A stretch of 64,000 nt of DNA. It comes from Dehalococcoidia bacterium. GTDB lineage: Bacteria; Chloroflexota; Dehalococcoidia; GIF9; AB-539-J10. The stretch covers positions 18,932-82,931 of the forward strand of contig SKVJ01000007.1 in NCBI GenBank assembly GCA_007129495.1. Direction: 5' to 3'. Positions 62,703 through 64,000 of this stretch are shown here, in pieces. The number at the start of each line of letters is the position of its first letter. Position 1 is the first letter of the stretch. The position numbers were made by a program, and so were the translations under genes. The notes below the pieces were generated by a model. That model had not been told where the DNA came from. It ran no database searches and worked only from the letters and a program-made list of their open reading frames with translations.

Positions 62703-64000
62703 TCACAACAACCACAGGATTATATCATTTACATTTGTGCCGGTAGGGCCGGTGATGTTCAGAAAAGCGCTGCCCGAGCGTTCCTCCAGTTGCCTGAAGA
62801 ATCCATAGGAATCGTAGGATTCGAGATAAGCGAAGGGGTCAAGACCATATGTGCGAGCCAGATCGAGCGTACCGCCTGTTACAACCGCGCCCGCAGCGGG
62901 CGCGGTGCCGTCAACACCGTCCGTTCCGGAAGCGAGCACAGCCCAATCGCGCCCGGCGATCTTCGTAGCAGTGAGAAGGGCGTAGTGCAACATCCTCCCC
63001 CCGACACCCCGGGCGCCTGCGGGTACTGAAACCGTGGGTTCCCCTCCACACAGCAGCAGAGTTCCGGGGCCAGACGACACGGACAGTGCAGCAGCGCGTG
63101 CAAAATGGCGGTCGACGGCTTCTCCCACTTCTCCTGTGACCGGCGATTCCTCAAGCACTACGTGGCTCGCAAGCCCCGAATGCTCGGGCAGAGAGAGCAG
63201 GCGGTGAAGAGACCTGAGCACCACGGCGTTTGACGCGACGATTACGTTGTGTGTGCGATTTGCAAGTCGATCGCGCCAGAGAATCCGCCGGTTGACTTCG
63301 TCGGGATCGCCCTTCAACAGGTGGGACCGACATGCCTCTGGAACGCGTTCCCACAGCTCATGTTGTTCAAGCACTGCGATAGCTTCACGGCAGGTCGTAC
63401 TGTCAGGAACCGTGGGGCCTGAGGCAATGCTTGACAGGTCATCGCCTATGACATCCGACAGGATAAGCGTCACGAAGAGCGCATCGGGCGCAGCCAGCCT
63501 CAGCCGACCTCCTTTGACCCGGGAGAGGTGCTTTCGCACGGTGTTGATTTCCTGGATGGTGGCACCCCCTGTGATCAATACCCGGTTGGCTGCACAGAAA
63601 TCCTCAAGGCATATACCCTCCGAGGGCAATGTAAGCATGGACGAACCTCCACCGGAGATGGCGGCGATCACGAGATCGTCGTCAGTCGCTTGTGCAAGCA
63701 TTTCAACAGCCGCCGACGCTCCATCCATGCTGGCCTGGTTTGGGTTCGGATGGTCTGCGGCGAACAATCTGACTCCCGGGATCGTAGCATTTGCCTGGTC
63801 CTGGTATACATTGACTGTACCGCCAGCGAACCTCGACCATAGTTCGGCATCTTCCTGGAGGGTGTCCACCACCGCACGTGCCATCGGAACGCCAGCCTTG
63901 CCGGCGCCCACGAGGTAGATGCGGGCCAGTCTCTCGACGGGAAGGCGACGGTCTCCAATGACAAGAGAAGAATCCTCAGGAGACCAGCGGAACGAGGAGC
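62703..64000 (-). CDS. Glycerate 2-kinase (MOFRL/TtuD family), 5' end missing
   Basis: The frame stays open to the right edge, so the start is outside the window. The visible 432 codons include LPVERLARIYLVGAGKAG, DDLVIAAISGGGSSML, LSRVKGGRLRLAAP, SDVIGDDLSSIASGPT and VLASGTDGVDGTAPAAGAVV, all diagnostic of glycerate 2-kinases. They phosphorylate D-glycerate to 2-phosphoglycerate (older annotations call them hydroxypyruvate reductase TtuD). GTG 63911 is an internal codon, not the start. It lies 28 bases upstream of the SAF-domain gene on the same strand. Confidence 0.88.
   Translation of the reverse strand, partial: SSFRWSPEDSSLVIGDRRLPVERLARIYLVGAGKAGVPMARAVVDTLQEDAELWSRFAGGTVNVYQDQANATIPGVRLFAADHPNPNQASMDGASAAVEMLAQATDDDLVIAAISGGGSSMLTLPSEGICLEDFCAANRVLITGGATIQEINTVRKHLSRVKGGRLRLAAPDALFVTLILSDVIGDDLSSIASGPTVPDSTTCREAIAVLEQHELWERVPEACRSHLLKGDPDEVNRRILWRDRLANRTHNVIVASNAVVLRSLHRLLSLPEHSGLASHVVLEESPVTGEVGEAVDRHFARAAALSVSSGPGTLLLCGGEPTVSVPAGARGVGGRMLHYALLTATKIAGRDWAVLASGTDGVDGTAPAAGAVVTGGTLDLARTYGLDPFAYLESYDSYGFFRQLEERSGSAFLNITGPTGTNVNDIILWLL

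Overview
This window is a dense, house-keeping-rich stretch of a bacterial chromosome (about 55-57% GC by eye). It is probably from a Chloroflexota lineage of the Dehalococcoidia/SAR202 kind. That assignment is an inference from gene content: a compact ilvNC-leuACDB operon, archaeal-style aspartate-semialdehyde dehydrogenase and IorAB, a thiolase/HMG-CoA-synthase-like pair with a DUF35 domain, a lone ADP-forming acyl-CoA synthetase alpha subunit, a DUF401 permease, many TTG starts and several apparently leaderless mRNAs. No rRNA, tRNA, mobile element or CRISPR array was seen.

Layout. 1-7226: branched-chain amino-acid synthesis (ilvN partial, ilvC, leuA, leuC, leuD, leuB), then a promoter, a Val/Ile/Leu-rich leader peptide, competing RNA hairpins and ilvE. 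7412-10666: rpsT and the stringent-response synthetase on the minus strand, rsmG on the plus strand. 10773-15147: an acyl-CoA/beta-oxidation-like set (SDR, 3-hydroxyacyl-CoA dehydrogenase, HMG-CoA-synthase-like/DUF35 fusion, thiolase). 15294-20347: pdxS, a Ycf45-like R3H/AAA protein, tmk, mnmA, rnhB and yraN in one direction. 20400-26265: a 2-hydroxyacid dehydrogenase, then acyl-CoA synthetase, serS, lysS and a DUF2007 protein on the minus strand. 26396-32837: nitrilase, speH-speE, uvrD/pcrA and mutL. 32843-36960: ADP-forming acyl-CoA synthetase alpha, asd, a second nitrilase and a small ribbon-helix-helix protein. 36964-43000: a MoxR/VWA pair, an MFS transporter and a FtsX-type ABC exporter, all on the minus strand. 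43108-47796: a TIM-barrel-like protein of unknown function with a phosphotriesterase-like hydrolase, a methyltransferase remnant, a DUF401 permease and an HD protein. 47808-56381: old-yellow-enzyme reductase, fmt, dnaA, nadD, gyrB and hisS. 56429-64000: minus-strand catabolic genes (iorB, iorA, a MhpD-type hydratase, a LarA-like racemase, a split SuyAB/UxaA-like lyase and a glycerate kinase cut by the window edge).

The most notable observation is the ilvE leader (5961-6308). A consensus promoter transcribes a 32-codon peptide in which nine of residues 7-18 are Val, Ile or Leu. It is followed by a 13-bp terminator hairpin and by an upstream segment that can pair with the terminator 5' arm over 12 of 13 positions. 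This is the anatomy of a ribosome-mediated branched-chain amino-acid attenuator. A second theme is promoters spaced so that the predicted first transcribed base falls on or within a few bases of the start codon (relA, pdxS, uvrD, mutL, DUF2007 gene). A third is the right-end cluster, which looks like a pathway for a 2-hydroxy acid, sulfonate or sugar acid whose substrate cannot be named from sequence alone.
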